Shown one piece after another: positions 11,176 to 20,290 of a DNA stretch of 64,000 bases. Location: NCBI RefSeq assembly GCF_963082655.1, contig NC_081553.1:15900643-15964642 (forward strand), read 5' to 3'. Under the pieces are notes generated by a model, which saw only the letters and a program-made list of their open reading frames with translations, had not been told where the DNA came from and searched no databases. Position 1 is the first letter of the stretch, and each line of letters begins with the position of its first letter. Source of the DNA: Stomoxys calcitrans. Taxonomy: Eukaryota; Arthropoda; Insecta; Diptera; Muscidae. Position numbers and translations under genes: made by a program.

Positions 11176-11937
11176 CCCATGGTACGACCAAGAGTGTCGA
11201 GATGCTACTGAAGCCAAGAATGCGGCATATAGGGCAACCCTGCAATCAGTAGCAACGCGCCAGATGAAGGAGAGATATCGGGAGAAAAGGAGAGAGGAGA
11301 AACGTTTATTCTCCAGAAAGAAATGGAAAGTCAGAATGATGTCCGGAAATTCTACCAAAGAATTAAACATCAAACCGATGGCTTGGTGCAGGCACATCCT
11401 CCCGCAGAGACAAAGAAGGAAATCTGCTAACTGACACAGATAAAATGCTGAGGATATGGAAAGAACATTTTACCCAATCCCTGATGATGGTATAGAATGT
11501 TTACCTCCTAGTCAGAATGAGGTCCAAGTAGCAGTGACCCGACTAAAGAACAACAAGGCAGCAGGAGCCGATGGGTTACCCGCTGAACTATTTAGGACCG
11601 GAGGCACCACGCTGACATATGGACCAGTTTGCGTTAATGGAGAATATAGGCGACGTATGAACCACGAGCTGTATGACGACGATAGCACAGTTACAAGCAT
11701 CAAAATACAACGGCTGCGTTGGCTAGGTTATGTTGTCAGAATGGATGAAGAAGCTCCAGCAAAGAAGTCTTTTGAAGGCAAACACGATGGTACACGCAAA
11801 CCGGGAAGACCAAAAGCCCGATGGAAAAATCAAGTGGTGGGAGGCACCTCGAAACTTGGTGTCAGAGATTTAGAATGAGCTATTCTACGATCGGCTAGTG
11901 GAACAAATATTCTGTCATAGCCAATTAAAGTAAAGTA
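11176..11937 (+). mobile_element. RTE-like LINE, internally deleted, with 13-bp target site duplication
   Basis: Readable protein segments are, in order: an N-terminal stretch beginning WYDQECRDATEAKNAAYRAT, then VAVTRLKNNKAAGADGLPAE (start of the reverse transcriptase domain, 11531-11590), then VCVNGEYRRRMNHELYDDD and IKIQRLRWLGYVVRMDEE with a basic KPGRPKARWKNQ tail (C-terminal domain). The central catalytic fingers and palm are deleted, so the copy cannot encode reverse transcriptase. The 3' end finishes in a short AAAGTAAAGTAAGT-like tail, as in RTE-clade elements. AGTACCTCACAAA occurs at both edges (11163-11175, 11938-11950) and marks the insertion into the SINE. Confidence 0.85.
11456..11878 (+). 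pseudogene. RTE-like reverse transcriptase ORF with catalytic core deleted
   Basis: This 140-codon open frame joins the domain-start motif (KNNKAAGADGLPAELFRTGG) directly to the C-terminal motif (PVCVNGEYRRRMNHELYDDD). The Asp-Asp catalytic box and most palm motifs are absent, so it is an internal in-frame deletion product. In intact RTE elements this region would be several hundred residues longer. Family known, activity excluded. Confidence 0.8.
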
Positions 11938-11996
11938 AGTACCTCACAAATGTTGCCAGCATTAGGAGGAGAAAACCATTTTTTTTCTGATGGTTA
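11938..11996 (-). mobile_element. tRNA-derived SINE, resumed piece
   Basis: It continues the SINE of 10985-11175: 'gtacctcacaaatgttgccagcattagg' and a 'tctgatggt' end. The tRNA-like head beyond this is absent, so the SINE was 5' truncated when it inserted into the HPE-A copy. Bases 11938-11950 are the second copy of the LINE target duplication. Confidence 0.8.
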
Positions 11997-12630
11997 CGTG
12001 CGCCTTTTATGGGCCCAAAACCCTAAATCGGAGGATCGGTTTATATGGCAGCTATATCCAAATGTGGACAGACCTGAGCCAAATTGATGTCGATTGAGAT
12101 CTGATTGAGGATGTCGAATGGCCTAACGCAACTCACTATCCCAAATTTCAGCAAAATCGGATAATAAATGTGGCTTTTATGGGCCTAAGACTCTAAATCG
12201 GAGAATCGGTCTATATCGGGGCTATATCAAGATATAGTCCGATATAGCCCATCTTCGAACTTAACCTGTTTATGGATAAAAAACAAATTTTTGCAAAGTT
12301 TCAGTTCAATATCTCTATTTTCAAAGACTGTGTCGTGATTTCAACAGACAGACGGACGGACATGTCTAGATCGTCTTAGATTTTTACGCTGATCAAGAAT
12401 ATATATACTTTATAGGGTCCGAAATGGATATTTCAAAATAATATTAATAAAGTTTGAAATCAATCATTTTACCCGGATATATTCCAAACATAACGAAATT
12501 AAATTTTTATTTGAAATTCAATGCATTGCAAATGGGGAAATCGAAAAACTTTAATTCAATGGTAATCCAGAGATAAATTTTCTGAATTTGGTTTGATTCG
12601 CCCTCCTTCTACTGTGGTGGGTAATACAAA
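11997..12630 (-). repeat. HPE-A element, remainder of the split copy
   Basis: Monomers resume with 'gcgccttttatgggcccaaaaccctaaatcggagg'. It continues through 'gttcaatatctctattttcaaag', 'cagacggacggacatgtctagatcgtctta' and 'atatatactttatagggtcc', and ends near 12615 with 'actgtggtgggtaa', a decayed left terminus. This is the older, outer layer of the nest. Confidence 0.75.
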
Positions 12631-13562
12631 ATCTTTAAAAAATAGAATTCAGACTAAAACCTCATTGCATTCTAAGCCAATCTTTTAAACATATTTACCA
12701 CATCTAATGCAGTTTGCGAGAAAAGAAATTTCTCTCATGTCTAGCACATGTACTCCCATTGATCTCTATTATAGTTAAGCGTCTACACTTGGTGGCTTGC
12801 TTAAGCGCATTTAATCTGTTGTGGCATCTATGTGGCAACTTTAATGTTGGATATTTATCAACATATAATTCGGGTAAACCAATATCGCAATATCCATACA
12901 CAGTCATGGGCTTTAGCAAGCCAGTAGGACGTACGGACGGATGCAGAGTTAAGTACTACAAAGAAAGAAAAAACAAACTCTATCGGGCTATCAATGATGT
13001 TGAGGCAACGAAAGATACATGAATGCATGCATCCATAAGATAGTGATCCTAACAAGCATTGAAGTAACGACACTATGTTGCAACATAAACTGTATGAATG
13101 TGCAGATTTATTTTTAAGCTGTAGGTAAGGAAAGCATTGTTGCTTAATAATGTGCCACATTAATGACAAATATAAAAATGAAAATAATTGAGATGACAAC
13201 ACTTTTGGCGCCCATTACTAATTCAATTAAATGAGGGTAATTTTTTCGGAAAAAATTATAATTTGGCTTAGGGCCGCATAAATTCAGTTTCATAATTTGT
13301 ATACTTAATCTAAGATCGAAATGTATTCAGTAGTCAAGTCTGTAGTTTGTGCGGAAGGTTAAGCAATATTATAAATTTGATAATACAAGTGGTCTTTAAA
13401 CACTTGTGTACTAACAATTTTTTTCACCTTCAAACTTAAATTTCAAATTGAGTCTCAATTATGAATCATCACAACAAGCCTAGTATTGGTAGGCGTTATT
13501 AAAATGTTTTCAATATTTAATGTCATAATTCGTATAGACGGGAAATTAAAAGGAGACAAGCA
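12631..13562. other. AT-rich non-coding spacer
   Basis: No gene, RNA or repeat family recognised. The short open frames on both strands (12704-13202) have no motif. Confidence 0.45.
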
Positions 13563-13799
13563 TTGGGTTGCCCAAAAAGTAATTCCGGATTTTTTAAAAG
13601 AAAGTAAATGCATTTTTAATAAAGCTTAGAATGAACTTTAATCAAATATACTTTTTTACACTTTTTTTCTAAAGCAAGCTAAAAGTAACAGCTGATAACT
13701 GACAGAAGAAAGAATGCAATTACAGAGTCACAATCCGTTGAAAAAATTTGTCAACGCCGACTATATGAAAAATCCGCAATTACTTTTTGGGCAACCCAA
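13563..13799. mobile_element. mariner-derived MITE, copy 1
   Basis: 237 bp with terminal inverted repeats TTGGGTTGCCCAAAAAGTAA and its complement. The 3' flank is TA and the 5' flank is CA (one base decayed). Its two halves match the ends of the mariner at 40511-41460 (for example 'aaagaaagtaaatgcattttt' and 'gctgataactgacagaagaaagaatgcaatt'), so it is an internal-deletion derivative. No coding capacity; it would depend on transposase in trans. Confidence 0.9.
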
Positions 13800-13950
13800 T
13801 AAAAACGTGGTAAGTTCAGCCGTGCCAATTTTACTCCACGTACCAAATTTCTATCAAACCAGGCAAAATTGAAATCTTCTTGCGGTTGGTTTATAAGGAA
13901 GCTATATCACGTTATAAAATCATTTGAGCTGTACTAAACTCGCATGTTGT
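13800..13950 (-). repeat. HPE-A element (degenerate), first piece
   Basis: It begins with a decayed right terminus ('aaacgtggtaagttcagccgtgcc') and holds one monomer part ('ataaggaagctatatcacgttataaa'). It is split at 13951 by a second-type SINE and resumes at 14124. Confidence 0.6.
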
Positions 13951-14123
13951 AGGTTAGGTTAGGTAAGAGTGGTAGTCCTTCACAGACTCACTTAGACAAT
14001 TTTAAGTCCATTGTGATGCCACAGTAGCGACAGACCAAGGATTCTGGCGGGAATCGAACCCACGACTCTGCACTGGAATCCAAGCACGCTACCAACTCAG
14101 CTACCTGGGTGCCCCAGGTAGCC
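13951..14123 (-). mobile_element. second tRNA-derived SINE family
   Basis: Read on the minus strand the head is tRNA-like: an A-box TAGCTGAGTTGGTAGCGTG and a B-box GGGTTCGATTCCC with about the spacing of a tRNA. An unrelated body ('ctactgtggcatcacaatgg', 'agtgagtctgtgaaggactacc') and a CCTAACCTAACC-like tail follow. The body and tail argue against a real tRNA gene. TTGTAGGT-like words at both edges may be the target duplication. The 5' end folds back perfectly (14100-14122). Confidence 0.75.
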
Positions 14124-14545
14124 GTCATTGTAGGTCATAACAAAATACTGCGAACAAAATTTGGTACAAATCGTCAGATCGGCTTATATGGGAGCTATAT
14201 AAGAAGGTTATAAGCCGATTTGGAGTGTACTTGGTACGGTTCTTAGAAGTCATCGTAGAACTCTACGTGCTATATTTCAGCCAAATCGGATAACAATTGT
14301 GGCTGTCAGGGGCTCAAGATCTGTAATCGGCACATCGCTTATTATGGCAGCTGTATCCAAATCTGAACCTAAATGGCTCATTTGCAATCCCCAACGACCT
14401 ACATTAATAAAAAGTATCTGTCCAACATTTTAAGAGGATATCTTCCTTTGTTCGATCGGTATCGTTATATCGACAGACGGAGGATGTGGCTAAATCGATT
14501 TCGAATTTGAAGACAATCAAGAATATTAAAGGTTGTTTTATTACC
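14124..14545 (-). repeat. HPE-A element (degenerate), second piece
   Basis: It resumes with 'cattgtaggtcataacaaaatac' and monomers with 'cggcttatatgggagctatata'. It ends in 'cgacagacggaggatg' and 'gaatattaaagg', a decayed left end without its hairpin. Confidence 0.6.
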
Positions 14546-15094
14546 GTTTTTTTTATTCTTAAGTCTATAGATACATATATCCTTACAGACTAATATAAAT
14601 ATACATATATACAAACAACAATGATATTAAACTAGGTTTTAAGTATAGTGCAATTTTTCTTTTTAATGAGTATCTATCCTCAGTAAGATCAAAAAAATGG
14701 TAATATTTATTAAAATCTAAACAAATACGACGAAGAGTACCAATATTTGAAAAATCGTTTGATGATATTGAATATTAAGGAGTTGAAAATTTCTCGTTGG
14801 TCTAGAAGGAACGTTTATATTAAGCCGGTTCAACAAAAATTCGTATTTCCAGTGTAAAACATTTGAGGTGAAAGTGATGTTCAATATTTTCCTGCGACTA
14901 CTGAGAGTGGGGAGCTTTATTAAATTTAATCTAAACGTATAGGAAGGAAGTGTTTGATAATTTTAACCACGATTACGAAGGTAACATAGTAGAAATTGTT
15001 TCTGTACTGACTTAATTTTATTTCTATGAACAGTGTATTTAAGTTTACTTCGTTTACTTTTTGAGAAAATGTAATAATTCGTTTCTCTTTCGGA
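14546..15094. other. AT-rich non-coding spacer
   Basis: Nothing recognised. T-rich runs are followed by the minisatellite. Confidence 0.45.
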
Positions 15095-15530
15095 AGGGTA
15101 GATTTTAGCCTTCCCTTTGGGGTAATTTATTTAACTTCATTTTGGTCGTTTTGCCATAGTCTTATTAGCCTTTTCTCAGGAAAGGGTAGTTTTATTACCA
15201 TTCCCTTTGGGAAAGGGTAGTTTAATTATCCTACTCTTTCGGATAGGGTAGTTGTCCTACTCTTCTCGTTGGGAAGGGCTTGTTTTATTACCCATCTCTT
15301 CATCTCAGCATTCTCTTTAGGAAAGACTAATTTTTTACCTCTCTCTTTAGGAGAGGTAAAAAATCGTTTTATTACCCTTATCTTTAGTAGAGGGTGGTTT
15401 TATTACTCTTCTCTTTATAAAATGGTAGTTTTATTACCCTTCTGTTTAGGAAAGGGTAGTTTTAATACCCTTCTCTATAGGTAAGGTTACTTTTATTACC
15501 TTTCTCTTTAGGAAAGGGGTAAATATTATT
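15095..15530. repeat. ~32-bp minisatellite array
   Basis: About 12 to 14 diverged units built on GGGTAGTTTTATTACCCTTC and TCTTTAGGAAAGG. Each unit contains two small inverted repeats (GGTAG...TTACC and CCTTTCC-type), so single strands could form serial hairpins. The open frame at 15269-15484 is produced by the array and is not a gene. Confidence 0.9.
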
Positions 15531-15534
15531 GTTT

Positions 15535-15690
15535 TCAACGGTGATTGTTCCATTATAATGTTTGCGACATTTTTAAGGTGTGAAATTTTCTTCCAAAATA
15601 GGTTCGCCCAGCTGCACTCCGTTGGGATACGGAAATACCATATTATTGATCTTAAACTTGGATCGGACATCGCTCAATGATATGAGAGAA
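15535..15690 (+). mobile_element. degenerate tRNA-derived SINE, plus orientation
   Basis: It keeps 'cggtgattgttcc', 'atgtttgcgacatttttaagg', 'cagctgcactccgttgggata', 'attgatcttaaacttggatcggacatcgctcaatgatatgagag' in family order. The head boxes are lost. It lies back-to-back with the next SINE copy and so forms an inverted pair. Confidence 0.6.
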
Positions 15691-15984
15691 TGCAAATGCA
15701 AATGCAAATTTTGCTTCTCACATATCAATGAGTGCAGTCCGATTCAAATTTAAGGTCAACGATAAGGGGTCTCCTTTTTATAGCCGAGTCCGAACGGCGT
15801 GCCACAGTGCGACACACCTTTGGAGAGAAGTTTTTCATGGCAAAGTACCTCACAAATGTTGTCAACATTAGGAGAGAAAAACCACTGATGAAAAATTTTT
15901 CTGATTTTTCTCGCCAAGATTCGAACCCAGGCGTTCAGCGTCATAGGCGGACATGCTAACTTCTGCGCTACGGTGGCCTCCTAT
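15691..15984 (-). mobile_element. tRNA-derived SINE, near full length
   Basis: On the minus strand it begins with a head carrying GGCCACCGTAGCGCAGAAGT (A-box region) and a B-box GGGTTCGAATCTTGG. The body follows with 'tgttgacaacatttgtgagg', 'gtcgcactgtggcacgccgttcggactcgg', 'ccttatcgttgacc' and a 3' end with ATTTGCATTTGCA repeats. It is one of the best copies in the window. The open frames over it are frame readings of the SINE. Confidence 0.85.
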
Positions 15985-16094
15985 GATATGGGAGAATTAT
16001 TTTACTTTATGATATGTAAGTGGTCAAAAAAATTGTAATTTTACAACGTATTATGGAAATGTGTCTACTCGCTTATATTCGGTTAGACTCGCTT
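15985..16094. repeat. (TA)n and T-run
   Basis: It ends in alternating TATATATATA followed by poly-T. No gene. Confidence 0.6.
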
Positions 16095-16480
16095 ATATAT
16101 ATATATATTTTTTTTTTAATTTTAAATATCTGACGTGGGGCTGACTCACCCTTTAACCCCAATTTTCAAAAATGACAGATTTCTATGACGGTTAGGACGA
16201 CTTATGCGATCTTTTTAACCCTTTACCTAATCCAAAAATAATGACATCCCATAATGACATCTGACACAATTAGGACAATACGAATGGTGAATGAAAGACA
16301 TTTACGATAAGGATTACGAACCTGATATCCAAATGTGCGGCCGCTTCAGCACCTTATGACCTAAAAATGCACATGAGAATCTATTAATCGCATAACTATA
16401 TTAGGGATCAAGTTCTGGGGTTTTTGCATCAACAAAACCCCCACAAACGGACATATTGGTTTGGTTATTGCGAGCAAAGA
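16095..16480 (+). mobile_element. degenerate Helitron-like fragment
   Basis: It follows the start of the Helitron-like copy at 17770: 'atatctgacgtggggctgactcaccc', a 'ccccaattttcaaaaatgacagattt' segment, then 'aatgaaagacatttacga' and 'gaacctgatatccaaatgtgcgg'. These match the monomer words 'aatgaaaggtatttg' and 'gaatctgatatccaaatgtgggacc'. Heavily mutated, so probably an old copy. Confidence 0.5.
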
Positions 16481-17103
16481 ATAAATCTGATGATAAGGTT
16501 TACTTTAATTTATTCAAAGTAAGAACTTTTCTAAAATCCCAGAATAAAAGGCATTAAAATTTAATGATCCAATCGTGTGATTCATGCTTTTGTATGTTTT
16601 TGTTATGCAAATTAGATTCGTTATCTCGATTTCATCTAACAACAAAATTCTCTCTCGTTTTGCTTTTAACAATATAGAAAAAAAAACACTTTAAACATGG
16701 GATGACATGTAAGTGGATTTTCACCTTATTAAGAAACTAAACGATGTTTATTTTCTAATTCCATTGTCGCCAAATGTAAGTTGTTATAGCCGCAACGATT
16801 GCTGTAGGCTATAAATATTCTTTCAAACACGACTTTGCCTTATAAGTTTTCGAAGGAAATCATTTGCAAATACTTGCATTCACAAGGCTAATGCGGCACT
16901 AACATCTTTGCACTCCAAACTATCGTTTCAAAAAACTACAAGAAACACTTATCTGGCCAAGATTCCTTTCTTATCCTCTTTGGCATTGAAAACATTTAGT
17001 AAAAGTTTTAGATACCTCTCTCTCCCTCTGAGCTTCCTCCTCTATCCCATGATAGTTTCTGTCGTTGGGGCCGTGGTATAAGTTTTCTTCGTATTTAGAC
17101 TGT
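16481..17103. other. non-coding DNA upstream of a candidate promoter
   Basis: No repeat family is recognised. Mixed composition, including a CT-rich stretch near 17010-17045. It could include regulatory DNA for the candidate transcription unit that follows. Confidence 0.4.
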
Positions 17104-17127
17104 TGCGCATGCGCACATCTATAAAAG
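17104..17127 (+). promoter_or_regulatory. candidate core promoter: NRF1/EWG-like palindrome and TATA box
   Basis: TGCGCATGCGCA at 17104-17115 is a perfect match to the GCGCATGCGC core bound by NRF1, called Erect wing in flies. Four bases later TATAAAAG (17120-17127) is a consensus TATA box. Initiator-like CCATCTC (about 17146-17152) or TTAGTT (17155-17160) follows at plausible spacing. The region is otherwise free of recognised repeats. No transcript evidence is available. Confidence 0.45.
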
Positions 17128-17400
17128 GGTATCTATACCTGTTTGCCATCTCTTTTAGTTAGTGGTTTTTTGCGTCTGGCAAAAGATTAAGAACGCGATA
17201 AAACAAGAAACTGGGCTCTACTGCGGTTTACAATATTTTTTCTTTCTTCTGCTTACACAGATTGTCTTTCCACAGGCCTTGACAATAAAAGGCAAAAGCG
17301 TTGCTCTGGTGTTTCCCTCTAACTTGAGTGTGTGCGAGTGTCGCTATTATTCTACCTTTTAAGGAATATTGCAGTTAAGAAAAGTGCTAAAGTTTATAAC

Positions 17401-17495
17401 ATGGCATTTTCATTGTACAATAATGGAAATGGCAACATTTCCTGGATACAAACACCATCACCAGCCAAGTCAAGGAACCAACGAACCTATTTAAG
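17401..17495 (+). CDS. candidate first coding exon of an unidentified gene (partial)
   Basis: An ATG at 17401 opens 31 full codons (MAFSLYNNGNGNISWIQT, then a PSPAKSRNQR-type basic stretch) and ends at AG|GTATTC, a reasonable splice donor, leaving two bases of the next codon. It lies about 245 bases downstream of the TATA box. Codon composition is more balanced than in the AT-rich spacer ORFs, and there is no signal peptide. The next exon is not found in the window. The donor leaves phase 2 while the acceptor at 51857 needs phase 1, so they cannot be directly spliced. This could also be chance; the call is tentative. Confidence 0.35.
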
Positions 17496-17635
17496 GTATT
17501 CTTTCAGAATATTGACCTTTAGGTATAACGGCATTTAACTTTGTCCCCTTTTTATTATTAAAGGCTTTTTTGTGAACGAATATGGCAAGAACTGTGAGTT
17601 TTGCGGCTGTTGATGGAAATTTGTAACTCCAATAA
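17496..17635. other. sequence after the candidate donor
   Basis: It begins GTATTCTTTC, as an intron would. No feature recognised. Confidence 0.3.
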
Positions 17636-17755
17636 GTAAAATAAAAAAAATTAAAAATAAAATAAAAAAAAAAAAAAAATAAAATTGAAAAAAATAAAAT
17701 TAAATTAAATAAAAAAAATAAAATAAAAATAAAAAATAAAATAAAATAAAGTGAT
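17636..17755. repeat. A-rich simple repeat (AAAAT/AAATA)
   Basis: About 115 bases almost only of A and T, in AAAATA-type words. It directly precedes the Helitron-like element. Confidence 0.85.
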
Positions 17756-17769
17756 CTTATCTTATCTTT

Positions 17770-19794
17770 TCACAGCTGGTGCATTATAATCCCGTGGTGA
17801 AAATAGGGTACTACATTTTTTGATATCTGAAGGGGGACGGACCCTCTCCTTTTACCCTAATTTTGAGAAACGCCAGATCTCGGAGATGGGTGGTGCGATT
17901 TAAGCGAAATTTTGTGTGCTCTCATATAGTAAATAAACATTTTGTATCCAAATTTCGGATGGGGTACCTAGGGGGGCCGCCCCACACAAAACCTACCGAA
18001 CATATATTTAGACCAATCACGACAATATGGGACTAAAATTAAAGGTATTTAGGATAAGAAAACCTATCTGATATCCAATGGTCGGACCAAAACACCCTAA
18101 ATCGGATATATTTAACGACCATGGCAATATGGGACTCAAATGAAAGGTATTTGCGAGTAGAACACGAATCTAATATCCAAATGTGGGACCACGTTTCTGG
18201 GGGTCTACCCCTTCCCCAAAACATCCCCCAAACAGTACTTATTTACTGACTGACTGGGAATATGGTGTTTAAATAAGTAGTAGTTAAGTGTAGAAATTGA
18301 ATCTGATATCCAAATATGAGACCAAGGGTTTTGGGGGCCGCCTCTCCCCAAAAACATCCCCCAAAGGGGACACATTTACGAACATAGCAATATGGGGCTC
18401 AAGTGAAAGGTCTTTGGGGGTAAAGCACGAATCTGATATCAATATTTGGGAAAAGTGTCTAATGGGGCCACCCCACTACCACACCCAAATAGGAAGTATT
18501 TGCTGACTATTGCAATATGAGGCACAAATAAGAAGATTTTTAGAGTAGAACAGGAATCCGATATATATTTTCGAGGCCAACTCACTGAGTGGTCGCCCAT
18601 CCCTCTTAACACCCCCCAAGCCGGCCATGTTTGTCGACTATGGAAATATGGAGCTCAAATTAAAGGTATTTGGGAGTAGACCACGTATCTGATATCAACA
18701 TTAGGGACCAATTGTCAAGGGGACGTCCCACCACCATAACAACCCCCAAATAAAAAGTATTTGCTCACCAAGACAATTTGGGTCTTAAAGAGAGTGGAAC
18801 TAAATATTTATAATTTTTAGGGCCAAAACCCCAAACTGGACATATTTGATGACTTTTGCAATAAGGAGTTAGAACACGAATTTGATATCCAATTTTGAGG
18901 TCAACGGCAATATGGGGTTCAAATAAATGATATTTAGGTATGTGAGAATAGAGCACATTGCTGATATATTTTCCGGGCTTAGCGTTTGTGGGACCACCGC
19001 TATCCCCAAAACACCCCTAAATCGGGCATATTTACCGACCATGTCAATGTGGAGCTTAAATGAAAGGTACTGGGGGGTAGAGCAAGAATTGATACTCACT
19101 TTCGGTACCAATTTTTTGGGGATCAACCCCTTTCCCAAAATACCCCACAAGCAGAAATTTTTTAGTGACCATCGCAAAATGGGGCTCAAATAAAGTTATT
19201 TGGGATTAGAATACGAATTTGATATCCAAATGTAGGACCATCTATTTACGGCATCACCCCTTTCCCAAAACACACCTAAAGGGAAAACATTTTTCGACCA
19301 TGCCAATATGTGGCTCAAATGAAAGGTATTTGAGATTAGAAAACGAATTTGATAACCTATTTTGGGGCCATGTGTTTGGGGGGACGCCTCATCCTGTAAA
19401 CTCCTCTTAAGCCGATGGCAATATGGGGTTTAAATAAATGGTATTTGAGAAGAAGAGCACGATGCTGATATTTTTTCACGTCCAAGTATCTGGGGGACCA
19501 CCTCTCCCCCGAAAACACCACTAAATCAGACACCATGAGAATATCGGGCTGAAATGAAGTATTTTAAGAACGAAGTACACCTTACATCCAAACTTCAATT
19601 CGTAGACCAATAAAGATCATATGGATTCAGATAAAGGCACTTATATTGCTAAACTGTTAGTCAAGCGATATACTATTTTCGTAGCATGGTGATTCACTAA
19701 AATACCTTTAATTGTCGAAAATAAATATTCTAAGGAAATTTTTGTTCCTCATAAAGTAAAAGAAGGCGCAGCGGAGCGGGCCCGGGTCAGCTAG
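17770..19794 (+). mobile_element. Helitron-like non-autonomous element with ~130-bp monomers
   Basis: It begins TCACAGCTGGTGCATTATAA and shares this start with the inverted copy at 42940-44833. A unique leader ('gatatctgaagggggacgg', 'cgccagatctcggagatggg') is followed by about 12 tandem units of roughly 130 bp with 'ggcaatatgggactcaaatgaaaggta' and 'gaacacgaatctgatatcc'. It ends in a GC-rich hairpin segment (GGCGCAGCGGAGCGGGCCCG) and CTAG, with T as the next base, as expected for Helitron 3' ends (CTRR|T). The base before the 5' end is T rather than A, so the true 5' end may differ. No Rep/helicase is present; the ORFs inside are repeat readings. Confidence 0.75.
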
Positions 19795-19936
19795 TATAAT
19801 ATAAAACTAAAAAGAAGACGCAGCGGAGCGGGCCCGTGGCAGATAGTATAATATAAAATAAAAAAAAAATTAAATAAAATAAAATAAATTAAAATAACAC
19901 GAAATGAAATAAAATAAAATAAAATGAAACAAAATG
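19795..19936 (+). repeat. second, partial Helitron 3' end and A-rich lead-in
   Basis: Within 19811-19838 the GC-rich 3' segment is repeated ('aagaagacgcagcggagcggg'), followed by GATAGT in place of GCTAGT. Both copies are followed by ATAATATAAAA. The repeat looks like a tandem duplication of the last 60 bases of the Helitron, and it leads into the pentanucleotide array. Confidence 0.75.
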
Positions 19937-20262
19937 AAATAAAATAAAATAAAATAAAATAAAATAAAATAAAATAAAATAAAATAAAATAAAATAAAAT
20001 AAAATAAAATAAAATAAAATAAAATAAAATAAAATAAAATAAAATAAAATAAAATAAAATAAAATAAAATAAAATAAAATAAAATAAAATAAAATAAAAT
20101 AAAATAAAATAAAATAAAATAAAATAAAATAAAATAAAATAAAATAAAATAAAATAAAATAAAATAAAATAAAATAAAATAAAATAAAATAAAATAAAAT
20201 AAAATAAAATAAAATAAAATAAAATAAAATAAAATAAAATAAAATAAAATAAAATAAAATAA
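19937..20262. repeat. (AAAAT)n pentanucleotide array
   Basis: About 326 bases (65 units) of virtually uninterrupted AAAAT. The edges (19880-19936 and 20263-20290) carry single-base variants such as GAAAT. All minus-strand open frames of 134-176 codons here are Phe-Ile-Leu-Tyr repeats and are not genes. Such purity implies recent expansion, although assembly collapse or expansion cannot be excluded. Confidence 0.98.
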
Positions 20263-20290
20263 TGAAATAAAATAAAAACATAAAAAACAA

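Noticed and set aside
13951..14123. Possible tRNA gene on the minus strand (good A and B boxes)
   Set aside because: The boxes are followed by a long unrelated body and tail, and the copy is inserted in a repeat, so it is a tRNA-derived SINE.
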